The notes: generated from the letters alone by a model not told the origin. A stretch of DNA of 64,000 bases from an uncultured Actinobaculum sp. (GCA_938020505.1 CALIHR010000016.1:11821-75820), one strand, 5' to 3'; positions 36,141-45,096 are shown, counted from the stretch's first letter. Numbers and translations: made by a program.

Positions 36141-37780
36141 TCGATCCGAGCGAGCTTCTCAGACGGGCTCTCGATCTGACCGCGCGGCTAGACCACTACT
36201 CGGCGCTCCAAGCCTTCGTCGAATCCGCGGCGACCCTGACGGGCGCCCGCTACGGCGCCCTCTCGGTGCTCGACCTCAGAGGAAACACCGTCCAGCTTGT
36301 CTATTCGGGCGTGGATTCGATGTCTAACGGGCTCATCGGCCATCCGCCCATGGGATACGGGCTTTTCGGCGAGATGCCCGACGACGCCTACATCATCCGA
36401 AACAACCTCGCCGAGGAGTTCCCCGATCCCCCGTGGCCGGCCGACCATCCGCCCATGGACAACTTCCTCGGCGTGCCGCTCGTCGTGCGCGGGCGCTCTT
36501 TCGGCCGCCTTTATCTCGCCCACAAGGACGGAGGCTTTTCGGACGACGACGGCGAGGCGATCATGATGCTGGCGCGAGCGGCGAGCATCGCGGTCGAGAA
36601 TTCGCGGCTGTTCGCCGAATCCGTGGTCAGGGCGCAGTGGATCGCCGCCTCTCGCGCCATTTCCACGGCCCTTCTCGAGGGCAAGGACGAGGAGGACGTC
36701 CTCGCGCTCATCGCCTACGAGATGCGGCGCGTGGCCAAGGCCGACGTCGCGCTCATCGTCCTCGAGGGCGTCGCCGGCGCATGGACCTGCGAGATAGCCG
36801 ACGGCGAAGGCGCCTCCGAGATCGTCGGCGTCGATTTTCCTCCGACGGGACGCGCGCAGAGCGTCATCCGCGACGGGCAGGGAATGATCATCGACTCGAT
36901 GTCGCGCCAAGCCCGGCTCCAGGTTCCGATGCTCGCCTCCTACGGAAGCGCGCTTTACGCGCCGATGGTCGCCAAAGGATCGACGATGGGCGTCATCATC
37001 CTCCTGCGCGCGCAGGACAAGCAGGAGTTCGACCTGTCGGACCTCGCCATGGCCGAGGCCGTGGCGAAGCAGGCAGCGCTCGCCCTGGAGCTGGCCGACG
37101 CCCGTCATATTCAAGCCCAGGCCTCCCAGCTGGAGGAGCGCGCCCAGATCTCGCGCGACCTCCACGATCTGGCCATTCAGCAGCTCTTCGCCTCGGGCAT
37201 GGAGCTGACGGCCGTGCGCAACGACCTGGCGGCCTCGGGGGCCGCGCCGAAAACGGCCCTTGAAAGCCTCGACGACGCCATCAATTCGATCGACGAATCC
37301 GTGGGCCAGATCCGGCAGATCATTTACTCGCTTCGCGATCCCCAGGCGACGACGCCGATCGTCTCGCGCCTGCGCCGAGAGGTCGAGCACGGCGCGAAGC
37401 TCCTGGGGTTCCGCCCGAAGCTGCGGATCGTCAACCTCGGCACTGCGGTTGACGGGGGGCTTCACACCGAGATCGACGACGAACTCGGGGCCGACGTGGC
37501 CGACGACGTCGTCGCCGTCGTGCGCGAATGCATAGCCAACGCCGCCAAACATGCGCGAGCCGCATCCGTGGAGGTCGACGTCGCGATAGAGAACCACAGG
37601 GTCTCCGTCACGGTGATCGACGACGGGCAGGGCATCGGCCGCGACCTCAGCCGACGCTCTGGACTGTCAAACCTTGCCGCCCGCGCGCGGCGCCACCACG
37701 GCACTTTTTCCATCCGCCCGGGCAGCGGCGCCGAAAACGGCGGAGGGACGAAGATCGAATGGACGGCGCTCGTCGAATGA
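36137..37780 (+). CDS. GAF-GAF sensor histidine kinase, DevS/DosS-like
   Basis: 547-residue soluble kinase: GAF-A about 15-160 with HPPMDNFLGVPLVVRGRSFG, GAF-B about 180-320, the HisKA_3 dimerisation helix with phospho-acceptor in ISRDLHDLAIQQLFASGMEL (about 340) and a C-terminal HATPase (N-box ECIANAAKHARA, G-box DDGQGIG). The layout and the GAF-A wording resemble DevS/DosS, in which GAF-A binds haem and senses O2/NO/CO; haem binding here is inference. It is coupled to cydC, and a NarL-type regulator gene faces its end, 8 bp away. A role in oxygen-responsive control of cyd is plausible. Confidence 0.9.
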   Translation: MIDPSELLRRALDLTARLDHYSALQAFVESAATLTGARYGALSVLDLRGNTVQLVYSGVDSMSNGLIGHPPMGYGLFGEMPDDAYIIRNNLAEEFPDPPWPADHPPMDNFLGVPLVVRGRSFGRLYLAHKDGGFSDDDGEAIMMLARAASIAVENSRLFAESVVRAQWIAASRAISTALLEGKDEEDVLALIAYEMRRVAKADVALIVLEGVAGAWTCEIADGEGASEIVGVDFPPTGRAQSVIRDGQGMIIDSMSRQARLQVPMLASYGSALYAPMVAKGSTMGVIILLRAQDKQEFDLSDLAMAEAVAKQAALALELADARHIQAQASQLEERAQISRDLHDLAIQQLFASGMELTAVRNDLAASGAAPKTALESLDDAINSIDESVGQIRQIIYSLRDPQATTPIVSRLRREVEHGAKLLGFRPKLRIVNLGTAVDGGLHTEIDDELGADVADDVVAVVRECIANAAKHARAASVEVDVAIENHRVSVTVIDDGQGIGRDLSRRSGLSNLAARARRHHGTFSIRPGSGAENGGGTKIEWTALVE

Positions 37781-37787
37781 GGCCCGG

Positions 37788-38435
37788 CTACGAGCCGTGG
37801 CGCCAACCGGCCGCCCGCTGGCCGGCGACCCATGCGGCGACCTGCGTCCGGCGCTGAAGGCCCATTTTCGACAGGAGCGAGGTGATGTGGTTTTTGACGG
37901 TCTTTTCTGCCACGCCCAGGCGATCGCCGATCTCGCGGTTCGAAAGGCCGTCGCCGATGAGTTCGAGGACCCTCCGCTCGGAGGGCGTGAGGTCGGCGGT
38001 GGGGTCGGCGTGGTCGGCTCTGCGTCTCGACACGGTCCGCTCGTCCAAAAGGACCCTTCCCGAGGCCACCGCCTTGATGTTCTCCGTGATCTCGGCGCCG
38101 CGCACGGATTTGAGGAGGTACGCCTTCGCGCCCGCGGCCTGGGCCTCGGCGAGCGCCTCGTCGTCGTCGAAGGACGTCAGCACAATGCACTTCGTGTCAG
38201 GAACGGCCTCCGTAAGGCGGCGGATGATGTCGATTCCCGTGCCGTCGGGCAAGCGAAGGTCGACGAGCGCGACGTCGGGGTGGACGAGCTCCCCGCGGCG
38301 GATCGCTTCCTGGACGCTTCCGGCCTCCGCGACGACGATGAGGCCGTCCATGCGGTCGACGACCTCCGCGATGCCTCGGCGCACCACTTCGTGATCGTCG
38401 ATGATCATGACTCTGATGTCATCGTCTGATGCCAT
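37788..38435 (-). CDS. NarL/LuxR-family response regulator, DevR-like
   Basis: 215 residues. Receiver domain 1-125 with acidic pocket IDDHE, phosphorylated Asp in VALVDLRLPDG (about 57) and Lys in AYLLKSV (about 107). C-terminal LuxR helix-turn-helix with LTPSERRVLELIGDGLSNREIGDRLGVAEKTVKNHITSLLSKMGLQ. Convergent with the GAF-GAF kinase, the likely partner. The start has AGGGGAG. Wording of the HTH (EKTVKNHI) is that of DevR/DosR and NreC relatives. Confidence 0.92.
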   Translation of the reverse strand: MASDDDIRVMIIDDHEVVRRGIAEVVDRMDGLIVVAEAGSVQEAIRRGELVHPDVALVDLRLPDGTGIDIIRRLTEAVPDTKCIVLTSFDDDEALAEAQAAGAKAYLLKSVRGAEITENIKAVASGRVLLDERTVSRRRADHADPTADLTPSERRVLELIGDGLSNREIGDRLGVAEKTVKNHITSLLSKMGLQRRTQVAAWVAGQRAAGWRHGS

Positions 38436-38500
38436 ACACTCCCCTTCACACGGACCTGCCTTTATCATACCTACACGGGAACGCCATTACACATTCGCGG

Positions 38501-39187
38501 CTATTCGCCATTCTCGGCCGTGATCGCGCGGTAGGCGACTTGCGCCGCAGCCTGCCGGGCGGTCTTCTTCGAGCTTCCCGTGCCCTCTCCCCACACGCGT
38601 CCGCCCATCGAGGCCACGGCCGTGTAGACGCGCCGGTGGTCGGGGCCCTCGCTCGTGAGCTCGAATTGGAGGGATCCGGTCATCCCGCGCTCGTGCGCGA
38701 CCTCCTCGAAGCTCGTCTGCCAGTCGAGGTTGGGCCCCAAAAGCGAGGCGTCTTCGATTTTCGCGGCCACGAGCCTCTCGACTGTCTTTCGCGCCACGTC
38801 CAGGCCGTGCTGAAGGTAGGTCGCGGCTATGAGCGCCTCGACGGTGTCGGAGAGGATGGAGTCTTTGTCCCGTCCCCCGCTGAGGTCCTCGCCGCGCCCC
38901 AGGCGGATGAACCGGCCGAGCTCCAGCTCGCGCGCGATTGAGGCGAGGGCCTTCTCGGAAACGGCGAAGGTCTTCATCCGCGACATGTCTCCCTCGCGCG
39001 AGTCCGGAAACTCGCGGAAGACCTTGTCCGCGGCGATGAAGCCCAAAACGGAGTCGCCGAGGAATTCGAGCCGTTCATTGTGCGGTTCGCCGTGCTCGAA
39101 GGCGAAGGAGCGGTGCGTCAGGGCGAGCCTGAGCAGGGGGCGATTGATGTCTACGCCCCACCGTTCGACGAGTTCGCGATAGCTCAC
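38501..39187 (-). CDS. rnc: ribonuclease III
   Basis: 228-residue double-strand-specific endoribonuclease for rRNA maturation. Signature NERLEFLGDSVLGFIAAD near residue 40, the second metal-binding DKDSILSDTVEALIAATYL (about 108-126) and a C-terminal dsRBD (DWQTSFEEVAHERG ... SSKKTARQAAAQVAYRAI). It starts with GTG inside the stop of the DUF177 gene (GTGA). The rpmF gene often found between these two is absent here. Confidence 0.96.
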   Translation of the reverse strand: MSYRELVERWGVDINRPLLRLALTHRSFAFEHGEPHNERLEFLGDSVLGFIAADKVFREFPDSREGDMSRMKTFAVSEKALASIARELELGRFIRLGRGEDLSGGRDKDSILSDTVEALIAATYLQHGLDVARKTVERLVAAKIEDASLLGPNLDWQTSFEEVAHERGMTGSLQFELTSEGPDHRRVYTAVASMGGRVWGEGTGSSKKTARQAAAQVAYRAITAENGE

Positions 39188-39750
39188 CGTTCCATGTCTC
39201 CGCGGAGCTTGGCTTCGAGGGCCGCCAACGGGTCGTCCCCGTTCGTCGGCAGGGGGTGGAAATGGTCGTCGGGCAGCTCGTCCCACCGCTTGCCGCAGCC
39301 GGAGCACAGGCCCTGGCAATCCGGTTCGCACAGCGGCGTGAAAGGGAGGGAAAGGACGATCGCGTCCCTCAAGACGGGCTCGACGTCCACGTGGCCGTCT
39401 TCGACGACGGGAAACTCCTCGGCCTCCTCGTCGCCCTCCTCGACGAGGGCGAGCCTCCTCTCCGGATAGAACGCCAGTTCGCCGACGGCCTCGTCGACGT
39501 CGTACTCGAAGCGGCGCACGCACCTGGCGCACTCACCGACGACGTGGGCGGCGACGGACCCGCCGACGTACACGCCCTCGGAAACCGATTGCAACGTCAG
39601 CCGCACCTGAAGCGGGCTGCCTTCGGGGACGCCGATCAGCTCCGTGCCCAGGTCCGCGGGGGCGTCAAGCGTGCGCTCCCACTCGATCGAGGCGCCTTCC
39701 TGCCGCGGAAGGGACGCCAGATCGACGGCGAAGGGGCTCCTCACGTCCAC
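39184..39750 (-). CDS. DUF177/YceD family protein
   Basis: 188 residues. VVGECARCVRRFEYDVD (about 87-103) and LPFTPLCEPDCQGLCSGCGKRWDE near residue 140 hold six cysteines in the spacing typical of DUF177; family members are linked to 23S rRNA and L32 production. The GTG at 39750 has GAGGAGG. Embedded in rsmD-coaD-(DivIVA-like)-DUF177-rnc; starts 10 bp inside the previous gene and overlaps rnc by 4 bp. In most relatives rpmF (L32) follows immediately, but not here. Confidence 0.88.
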   Translation of the reverse strand: MDVRSPFAVDLASLPRQEGASIEWERTLDAPADLGTELIGVPEGSPLQVRLTLQSVSEGVYVGGSVAAHVVGECARCVRRFEYDVDEAVGELAFYPERRLALVEEGDEEAEEFPVVEDGHVDVEPVLRDAIVLSLPFTPLCEPDCQGLCSGCGKRWDELPDDHFHPLPTNGDDPLAALEAKLRGDMER

Positions 39751-40346
39751 GAGTCCTCCTCGTATTCCATTCCCTCGTCCACGGGATCGATCTCCCCCTG
39801 CCGCTCGGCGATGACCCGGCGCCCGGCCTTGACCTGGCCGAGGACGACGTCGATCTTCCCCTGAAACTCGCGGGAAAGCGCGTCCATGGAGTTGCCGAGC
39901 TCGGCCACCTGGTCCTGCAGCTCGCGCAGGCGCTCGTCCGAGTATTCGTCCGCGCCCCTCTTCATCGTCTCGGCCTGGTTCGTTGCGTCGTCGACGATCC
40001 GTTGCGCCCGGGACTTCGCCGCGACGGTCACCGCGTCTTGGGAAACAAGGCGCGCGGCCTGTTCGCGCGCCTGGGCGACGATGTCCTCGGCGTCGTGCTC
40101 GGCCCGTTCGCGAATGCGGGCGGCCTCGTCGTGCGCGCGCGCCGTCACCGAGTCGACTTCGGCGAGCAGGCCGTCCGCCTCGACGAGCTGATCGGGAAGA
40201 ATGTCGCGCGCGGTCGTCAGCAGCTCGATGACCTGCGATCTGTTGACCATCGCCGAGGCCGACATGGGGACGGACCTCGCAGAGCGGACGATGTCGATCA
40301 GCTGGTCGAGAATGTCGACGACGGAGGCGGCGTCGGATGAAGTCAT
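39741..40346 (-). CDS. DivIVA-like coiled-coil protein
   Basis: 201 residues, mostly one coiled coil (about 55-175: repeated AEVDSVTARAHDEAARIRERAEHDAEDIVAQAREQ and DELQDQVAEL heptads) after a short helical head. Actinobacterial proteins of this sort next to coaD are annotated as DivIVA-domain or cell-division-initiation proteins and resemble SepIVA; role in septum or envelope placement is inferred. Start has GAGGAGC. Overlaps coaD by 4 bp. Confidence 0.75.
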   Translation of the reverse strand: MTSSDAASVVDILDQLIDIVRSARSVPMSASAMVNRSQVIELLTTARDILPDQLVEADGLLAEVDSVTARAHDEAARIRERAEHDAEDIVAQAREQAARLVSQDAVTVAAKSRAQRIVDDATNQAETMKRGADEYSDERLRELQDQVAELGNSMDALSREFQGKIDVVLGQVKAGRRVIAERQGEIDPVDEGMEYEEDSWT

Positions 40347-40831
40347 TGTTGCTCCTCGGTGCGATGGATGCCGGCGAAGGCCTCTGCCACGCCCGGCGGT
40401 ACAAGGTCTGTGACGTCCCCTCCGTGCCGCGCCACGTCTTTGACGAGGGAGGAGGCGATGTGCGCCAAGGCGGGGTCGCCCAAAACGAAGACCGTTTCGA
40501 TGCCCGTCAGGCTGCGGTTCATGAGGGCCATGGGCTTTTCTGCTGAGAAGTCGGCTTCGCCCCGCAGCCCCTTGACGACCACGTCCGCGCCGAGCTCTTT
40601 GCACAGGTCCACGAGAAGGCCGGGCATGGCAACGGCGCGCACGCCGTCGAGCCCCTCGACGGCCGCCTCGGCCATGGCCAGCCGCTGAGCGGGGCCGAAG
40701 GCGTGCCGCTTGGAGGCGTTGAGGCCGACGGCGAGGATCACTTCGTCGGCGAAGGCGCGGGCGCGCGCGGCGATGTCCACGTGCCCCAGGGTGACGGGAT
40801 CGAAGGATCCGGGAAACACGGCGATGGTCAT
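40343..40831 (-). CDS. coaD: phosphopantetheine adenylyltransferase
   Basis: 162 residues. FPGSFDPVTLGHVDIAARA contains the TxGH nucleotide-binding motif; GLRGEADFSAEKPMALMNR and the C-terminal LAHIASSLVKDVARHGGDVTDLVP complete the family pattern. Makes dephospho-CoA from phosphopantetheine and ATP. It starts 4 bp inside rsmD's end. Confidence 0.96.
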   Translation of the reverse strand: MTIAVFPGSFDPVTLGHVDIAARARAFADEVILAVGLNASKRHAFGPAQRLAMAEAAVEGLDGVRAVAMPGLLVDLCKELGADVVVKGLRGEADFSAEKPMALMNRSLTGIETVFVLGDPALAHIASSLVKDVARHGGDVTDLVPPGVAEAFAGIHRTEEQQ

Positions 40832-41385
40832 GCGTCAAGCCTAGCGGGCGAAACGCTGAAAATGCGCGTATCCCCGAAGGCGCGTTCGTCTGTTGGCGCA
40901 AAACCGGACGGCCAGGAGGGCTCGGGCGAGCGCGAGGACCTTTCGACCACGGCTATGCCGTCGGGGGCGAGGACGCCGGGAAGGCGGGCCAGGACCGCCG
41001 CGAGCCGCTCTTCGTCGAGGACGTAGGGAGGGTCGAGGAAGACGACGTCGAAGGCCGTCTGCGCCGGACCGGCCAGCCGCGACTCGACCCGCATGCAGCT
41101 GACCTTGACGCGGAGTTTGAGAGCACTGGCGTTGGCTCGAATGAGTTCCGCGGCCTTGCGGGAGGATTCGACGCATTCGACGAAGGAGGCGCCTCGGCTG
41201 GCGGCCTCCAGGCCGACGGCCCCGGAGCCGGAGTAGAGGTCGAGCACCGCGCATCCCTCGATGTATCCGAGGTGGTCAAGCCGTGAAAAGAGGGCCTCGC
41301 GCACGCGCTCGCTCGTCGGGCGCGTGCCGCTGGCCGGAACCTTGATCGTGCGCCCTTTCGCGGCGCCCGCGACTATCCGGGTCAT
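40828..41385 (-). CDS. rsmD: 16S rRNA (guanine966-N2)-methyltransferase
   Basis: 185 residues. RIVAGAAKGRTIKVP at the start and PTSERVREALFSRLDH are RsmD hallmarks; the SAM site is LDLYSGSGAVGLEAASRGA (about 50-68) and the catalytic motif is FLDPPYV (about 122). Methylates G966 of 16S rRNA. GAGAGG precedes the ATG. First gene of the run to rnc, 36 bp behind recG. Confidence 0.95.
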   Translation of the reverse strand: MTRIVAGAAKGRTIKVPASGTRPTSERVREALFSRLDHLGYIEGCAVLDLYSGSGAVGLEAASRGASFVECVESSRKAAELIRANASALKLRVKVSCMRVESRLAGPAQTAFDVVFLDPPYVLDEERLAAVLARLPGVLAPDGIAVVERSSRSPEPSWPSGFAPTDERAFGDTRIFSVSPARLDA

Positions 41386-41421
41386 ATCCTCTCGCCTTCC
41401 ATGTCCGTGCGCCTTTGCGGC

Positions 41422-43542
41422 TCATCCCCGTTCAAGATAGTCCGCCCTTCCCGCGTCGATGGCCGCCACCGCGTCCGCGAGGGCCCGGCGTTCGGCGAGC
41501 TCGGGATCCGCGGCGACCGCCTCGCGCGCGGCGTCCCTCGCCGTCTCAATGATCTCCCGGTCCTTGGCGACTGACAGGAAGCGCAGGTGTGAGCCTCGTC
41601 CCGCTTGGGCCGCCCCCAGCACGTCCCCCTCGCTTCGCAGCCGGAGGTCGAGCTCCGCCAGGGCGAAGCCGTCGGTCGTCGAGGCGAAGGCCTCCAGCCG
41701 CCTGAGCGCGAGGCTTCCCTTTTCGGCCGACGTGACCGCCAGGCACACGCCGGGCGCCGTTCCCCGGCCGATCCTTCCGCGCAGCTGATGCAGCTGGGAC
41801 AGGCCGAAGCGGTCCGCGTCCAAAATCACCATCGCGGTGGCTTCGGGAACGTCTACGCCGACCTCGACGACGGTCGTCGACACGAGGATCGGCGCGCGCC
41901 CCGAAGCGAAGCGCTCCATTGCCTCGGCTTTCTCGTCGGAGGCCATGCGCCCGTGCATCGTCCCGACCTCGATTCCGGCGAGCGCGCTCTTTTCCCGAAG
42001 CTCCGCCGAAACGTCGGCGACCGAGGCGAGCGGCAGCCCTTCGTCGTCGTCCTCGATGCGGGGGCACACGACGTAGGCGCGCCCCCCGCCGCGGACCTCC
42101 TCCCCCAAACGCTCCCACACACGCTCGACCCACGCCTCCTTCGAAGCCGGAACGACGGTCGTGGAGACCTCCGCGCGGCCCGCGGGGAGCTCGCGCAGCA
42201 CGGAGACGTCGAGGTCGCCGAAGACGCTCATGGCTATCGTGCGGGGGATCGGGGTGGCCGTCATGACGAGGGTGTGGACGCCTCCTCCCGCCAGCGCGTC
42301 GCGCTGGTCGACTCCGAAGCGATGCTGCTCGTCGACCACGGCGAGCCCCAGGAAGGGAATCGCGACGTCGTCTGAGAAGAGCGCGTGCGTGCCCACGATG
42401 AGGCCCGCCTGGCCGGAGGCGATGCGGGCCAGCGTGCGGCGGCGTTGGGCGGCCGTGAGCGAGCCCGTCAGGAGCTCGACCGGCGCGAGCGGGCCGACGA
42501 GCGCCTCGATCGTGCGCATGTGCTGGTAGGCGAGCACTTCGGTCGGCGCGAGCAGCGCGGCCTGGCCGCCTCCGTCGAGCACTTGGAGCATTGCCCGCAG
42601 CGCCACGACCGTCTTTCCCGAGCCGACGTCGCCCTGCAGCAGCCTGCGCATGGGCGCGGTCTTGGCCAGGTCGGCGGCGATGTCGGCGGACACTTCCCGC
42701 TGGCCCGGCGTGAGCTCGTAGGGCAGGTCGGCGTCGAACTGGGCGAGCAGGCCCCCGTCCGCCAAGGGGAAGGGCGCCGTGGCCCGCTCGCGCGCGCGGC
42801 GGGAGCGCTGAGCCAGGGCGGCCTGCAGCACGTAGGCCTCCTCGTGGGCCATTCGCAGGCGGGCCGCGCGCCACTCTTCGTCGTCTTCGGGGCAGTGCAG
42901 GGCGCGTATGGCTTCGAACTTCGGGGGCAGGCGATGGGCCGCCAAGTAGTCGCCGGGAAGCGGGTCGGGGACGTCCGAAGGCGCGAGGGCCTGCAGAACG
43001 GACTGGACGGCCTTTCGGATGTGCCACGAGGGCAGCCGGTCCGTGGCGTGATAGATCGGAATGGGGCGGGCTAGCTTGGCGACGTCGGACTCGTCTTCGA
43101 CGAGCTCGTATTCCGGATGGGTCAGCTGGAGGCCGCCGCGGTACGAAGAGACTGTCCCCGAGAAGCTGGCGACGACGCCGGAAACCAGGCGCTTGGCGTG
43201 GAAATCGAGCGTGCGCGGGCTTTTGCCGAAGAAGGTCAGATCGAGTTCGTTCACGCCGTCGGCGATTCGGACCGTGAGGATGTATCCTCGCCGCGAGTTC
43301 ATCGGCCGCATCCTCGAGTCCGTCACCCGGGCTATGACGGTGGCCGCCTCGCCTTCGCGGACGTCAGCCAACGGCATGAGCTCGCCGCGATGCGCCAATC
43401 TGAAGGGGGCGTGGCCCAGAAGGTCGCCCACGGTGCGAAGTTCGAGCTTCGCCAGGGCCGCGGCTGTGCGCTTTCCCAGTGCGCGTTCGAGGGGGCGTCC
43501 GAGAGCGCTCCAGCCGTCAGAGGCGACCGCCTCACGAACCAT
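41422..43542 (-). CDS. recG: ATP-dependent DNA helicase RecG
   Basis: 706-residue branch-migration helicase for stalled forks. N-terminal wedge/OB domain (about 50-160), then motor domain with Walker A GDVGSGKTVVALRAM (about 305), DEQHRFG box (about 398), motif III TATPIPRT, and C-terminal RGRIGRG (about 590). Full length. Start preceded by AAAGGGC. Divergent from the rpmB promoter region. Confidence 0.96.
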   Translation of the reverse strand: MVREAVASDGWSALGRPLERALGKRTAAALAKLELRTVGDLLGHAPFRLAHRGELMPLADVREGEAATVIARVTDSRMRPMNSRRGYILTVRIADGVNELDLTFFGKSPRTLDFHAKRLVSGVVASFSGTVSSYRGGLQLTHPEYELVEDESDVAKLARPIPIYHATDRLPSWHIRKAVQSVLQALAPSDVPDPLPGDYLAAHRLPPKFEAIRALHCPEDDEEWRAARLRMAHEEAYVLQAALAQRSRRARERATAPFPLADGGLLAQFDADLPYELTPGQREVSADIAADLAKTAPMRRLLQGDVGSGKTVVALRAMLQVLDGGGQAALLAPTEVLAYQHMRTIEALVGPLAPVELLTGSLTAAQRRRTLARIASGQAGLIVGTHALFSDDVAIPFLGLAVVDEQHRFGVDQRDALAGGGVHTLVMTATPIPRTIAMSVFGDLDVSVLRELPAGRAEVSTTVVPASKEAWVERVWERLGEEVRGGGRAYVVCPRIEDDDEGLPLASVADVSAELREKSALAGIEVGTMHGRMASDEKAEAMERFASGRAPILVSTTVVEVGVDVPEATAMVILDADRFGLSQLHQLRGRIGRGTAPGVCLAVTSAEKGSLALRRLEAFASTTDGFALAELDLRLRSEGDVLGAAQAGRGSHLRFLSVAKDREIIETARDAAREAVAADPELAERRALADAVAAIDAGRADYLERG

Positions 43543-43896
43543 GGCACAGCCCTTTCTCGGTCACTTCGTTTCCCCTTCGCTTCTCCGCGCCGGCTTCGGG
43601 ATCCGCCGACGGCGCCCTCAGCCGGCCGCTCCGACTGTCCCAGACTACCGGAGAGTGTCGGATGCCACCGCGACGCGCGCTTGGACACGAAACGCAACCA
43701 TGGCTACAATCGAAGGGTTGCCGTCACCTGGCACACGGCCGTCGATCGACGCTTAGCCGTCAATCGGCGCGAAGACATGTAGCCGTCTAGGGCAAGGCAT
43801 GGCCTCTGACGAACATGCGGCTTTTGGTGGCATGGGGCCGGCGACACAGAAAAAGAGACGCCGCTGGCGTCCCGTCAGCGTACGAAGGAGACAATC
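43543..43896. other. recG-rpmB divergent intergenic region
   Basis: 354 bp without a protein gene. It holds the rpmB promoter (43681-43710) and a ~180-nt untranslated leader; no conserved leader structure was recognised. The DNA between 43740 and 43860 has short dyads (GTCGATCGACGC near 43740) but nothing convincing. Confidence 0.5.
43681..43710 (+). promoter_or_regulatory. promoter for rpmB
   Basis: TTGGAC (43681-43686) and TACAAT (43705-43710) with an 18-bp spacer form the best sigma-70-type promoter in the window, pointing to rpmB with a leader of about 180 nt. Confidence 0.55.
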
Positions 43897-44094
43897 GTGG
43901 CCTCTGTCTGCGAAATTTGCGGCAAGCACCCGAGCTTCGGCAAGCGCGTCTCGCACTCCCACGTGCGGACCAGCCGCCGTTGGAACCCGAACATTCAGCG
44001 CGTTCGCGCTCTCGTCAACGGCGCTCGCAAGCGCGTCAACGTCTGCACGTCCTGCCTCAAGGCGGGAAAGATCGAGCGCGCTCCGCGCCGCTGA
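43897..44094 (+). CDS. rpmB: 50S ribosomal protein L28 (zinc-binding form)
   Basis: 65 residues from a GTG with GAAGGAG. SVCEICGKHPSFGKRVSHSH and RRWNPNIQRVR identify L28. Two cysteine pairs (CEIC and CTSC) mark the zinc-containing C+ type; genomes often hold a second, zinc-free L28, which would be sought elsewhere. Monocistronic, ended by a clear terminator. Confidence 0.97.
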   Translation: MASVCEICGKHPSFGKRVSHSHVRTSRRWNPNIQRVRALVNGARKRVNVCTSCLKAGKIERAPRR

Positions 44095-44110
44095 GCGCGA
44101 CGCGCGTGAA

Positions 44111-44138
44111 AAAAGGGGCCGTCAAACGGCCCCTTTTT
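44111..44138 (+). terminator. rho-independent terminator of rpmB (bidirectional)
   Basis: GGGGCCGT and ACGGCCCC with a short loop are followed by TTTTT and preceded by AAAAA(A), so it can stop rpmB and also transcripts from the aldo/keto reductase side. Confidence 0.85.
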
Positions 44139-44151
44139 GTTTGCCCGTCCA

Positions 44152-44188
44152 TGCCCGGGGCCATGGCCGTTTGCCATGGCCCCGGGCA
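44152..44188. repeat. 16-bp perfect inverted repeat
   Basis: TGCCCGGGGCCATGGC (44152-44167) is repeated exactly in reverse complement (44173-44188) around a 5-nt loop, 5 bp from the aldo/keto reductase stop. A second structure so close to the rpmB terminator is unusual. Confidence 0.75.
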
Positions 44189-44192
44189 AAGG

Positions 44193-45038
44193 TCACTCGA
44201 CCGTGACACCCTTGAGCATGTCGACGGCCGCGGGGTCGCGATGGTCGATGAAGAGCGGTTCGCCTTTCTCCAGCGTCGTGACGACGGCCATGTCCGAATC
44301 GGCGAGCTCGAAGTCGAAGACGTTGAAGTTCTCCTCCATCCGATCGCGCCTGACAGACTTGGGAATGACGACGACGCCTCGCTGGATGAGCCAGCGGAGG
44401 ACGACTTGCGCAACCGACTTGTCGTGCGCGCGGGCAATCGACGAGAGGGTCGGGTTGGTGAACAGGCTGTTGCGGCCTTCGGCGAAGGGCGCCCACGATT
44501 CGATCTGCACGCCCTCGCCCGCCATGAACTCTTGGTCGGCGAAGCGTTGGAGGAAGGGGTGGGTTTCAACCTGGTTGACCGCCGGAACGATGCGGTTGAA
44601 GGCAATGAGGTCGGCCAGCCGGTCGTTGTGGAAGTTGGACACACCGATAGCACGGACGCGGCCTTCGTCGTTTAGGCGCTCCAGCGCCCTCCAAGAGCCG
44701 TAAACGTCGCCGAAAGGCTGATGGATGAGGTAGAGATCGACGACGTCGAGGCCGAGCTTCTCCGACGAACGCTCAAAAGCCGCGCGGGCGGCGTCCTCGC
44801 CGGCGTCGGAAATCCAGACCTTGGTGGTGACGAAAAGCTCGTCCCGCGGAATTCCGCTGGCCGCTATCGCCTTGCCGACGGCTTCCTCGTTTTTGTAGAC
44901 GGCAGCCGTGTCGATATGCCGGTATCCGACCTCCAGCGCCTCGGAAACCGCCCGCTCGGTGTCCGACGGCGGAATCTGATACACACCGAAACCGAGGACG
45001 GGCATCTTCACACCGTTGTTCAGAGTAACAAACTGCAT
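44193..45038 (-). CDS. aldo/keto reductase
   Basis: 281-residue NADPH-dependent oxidoreductase with the AKR tetrad: Asp in YRHIDTA (about 47), Tyr in AVYKNEE (about 52), Lys in VTTKVW (about 77) and His in LIHQPF (about 109); the cofactor site includes VVIPKSVRRDRM (about 238). Resembles the AKR5 group (2,5-diketo-gluconate reductase-like). The ATG at 45038 follows GAAAGGAAAC. Substrate unknown. Confidence 0.93.
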   Translation of the reverse strand: MQFVTLNNGVKMPVLGFGVYQIPPSDTERAVSEALEVGYRHIDTAAVYKNEEAVGKAIAASGIPRDELFVTTKVWISDAGEDAARAAFERSSEKLGLDVVDLYLIHQPFGDVYGSWRALERLNDEGRVRAIGVSNFHNDRLADLIAFNRIVPAVNQVETHPFLQRFADQEFMAGEGVQIESWAPFAEGRNSLFTNPTLSSIARAHDKSVAQVVLRWLIQRGVVVIPKSVRRDRMEENFNVFDFELADSDMAVVTTLEKGEPLFIDHRDPAAVDMLKGVTVE

Positions 45039-45096
45039 TGTGTTTCCTTTCGATCGTGGTTTCGACACTATCAGCATTCGCCTACATTGGGTAAAG

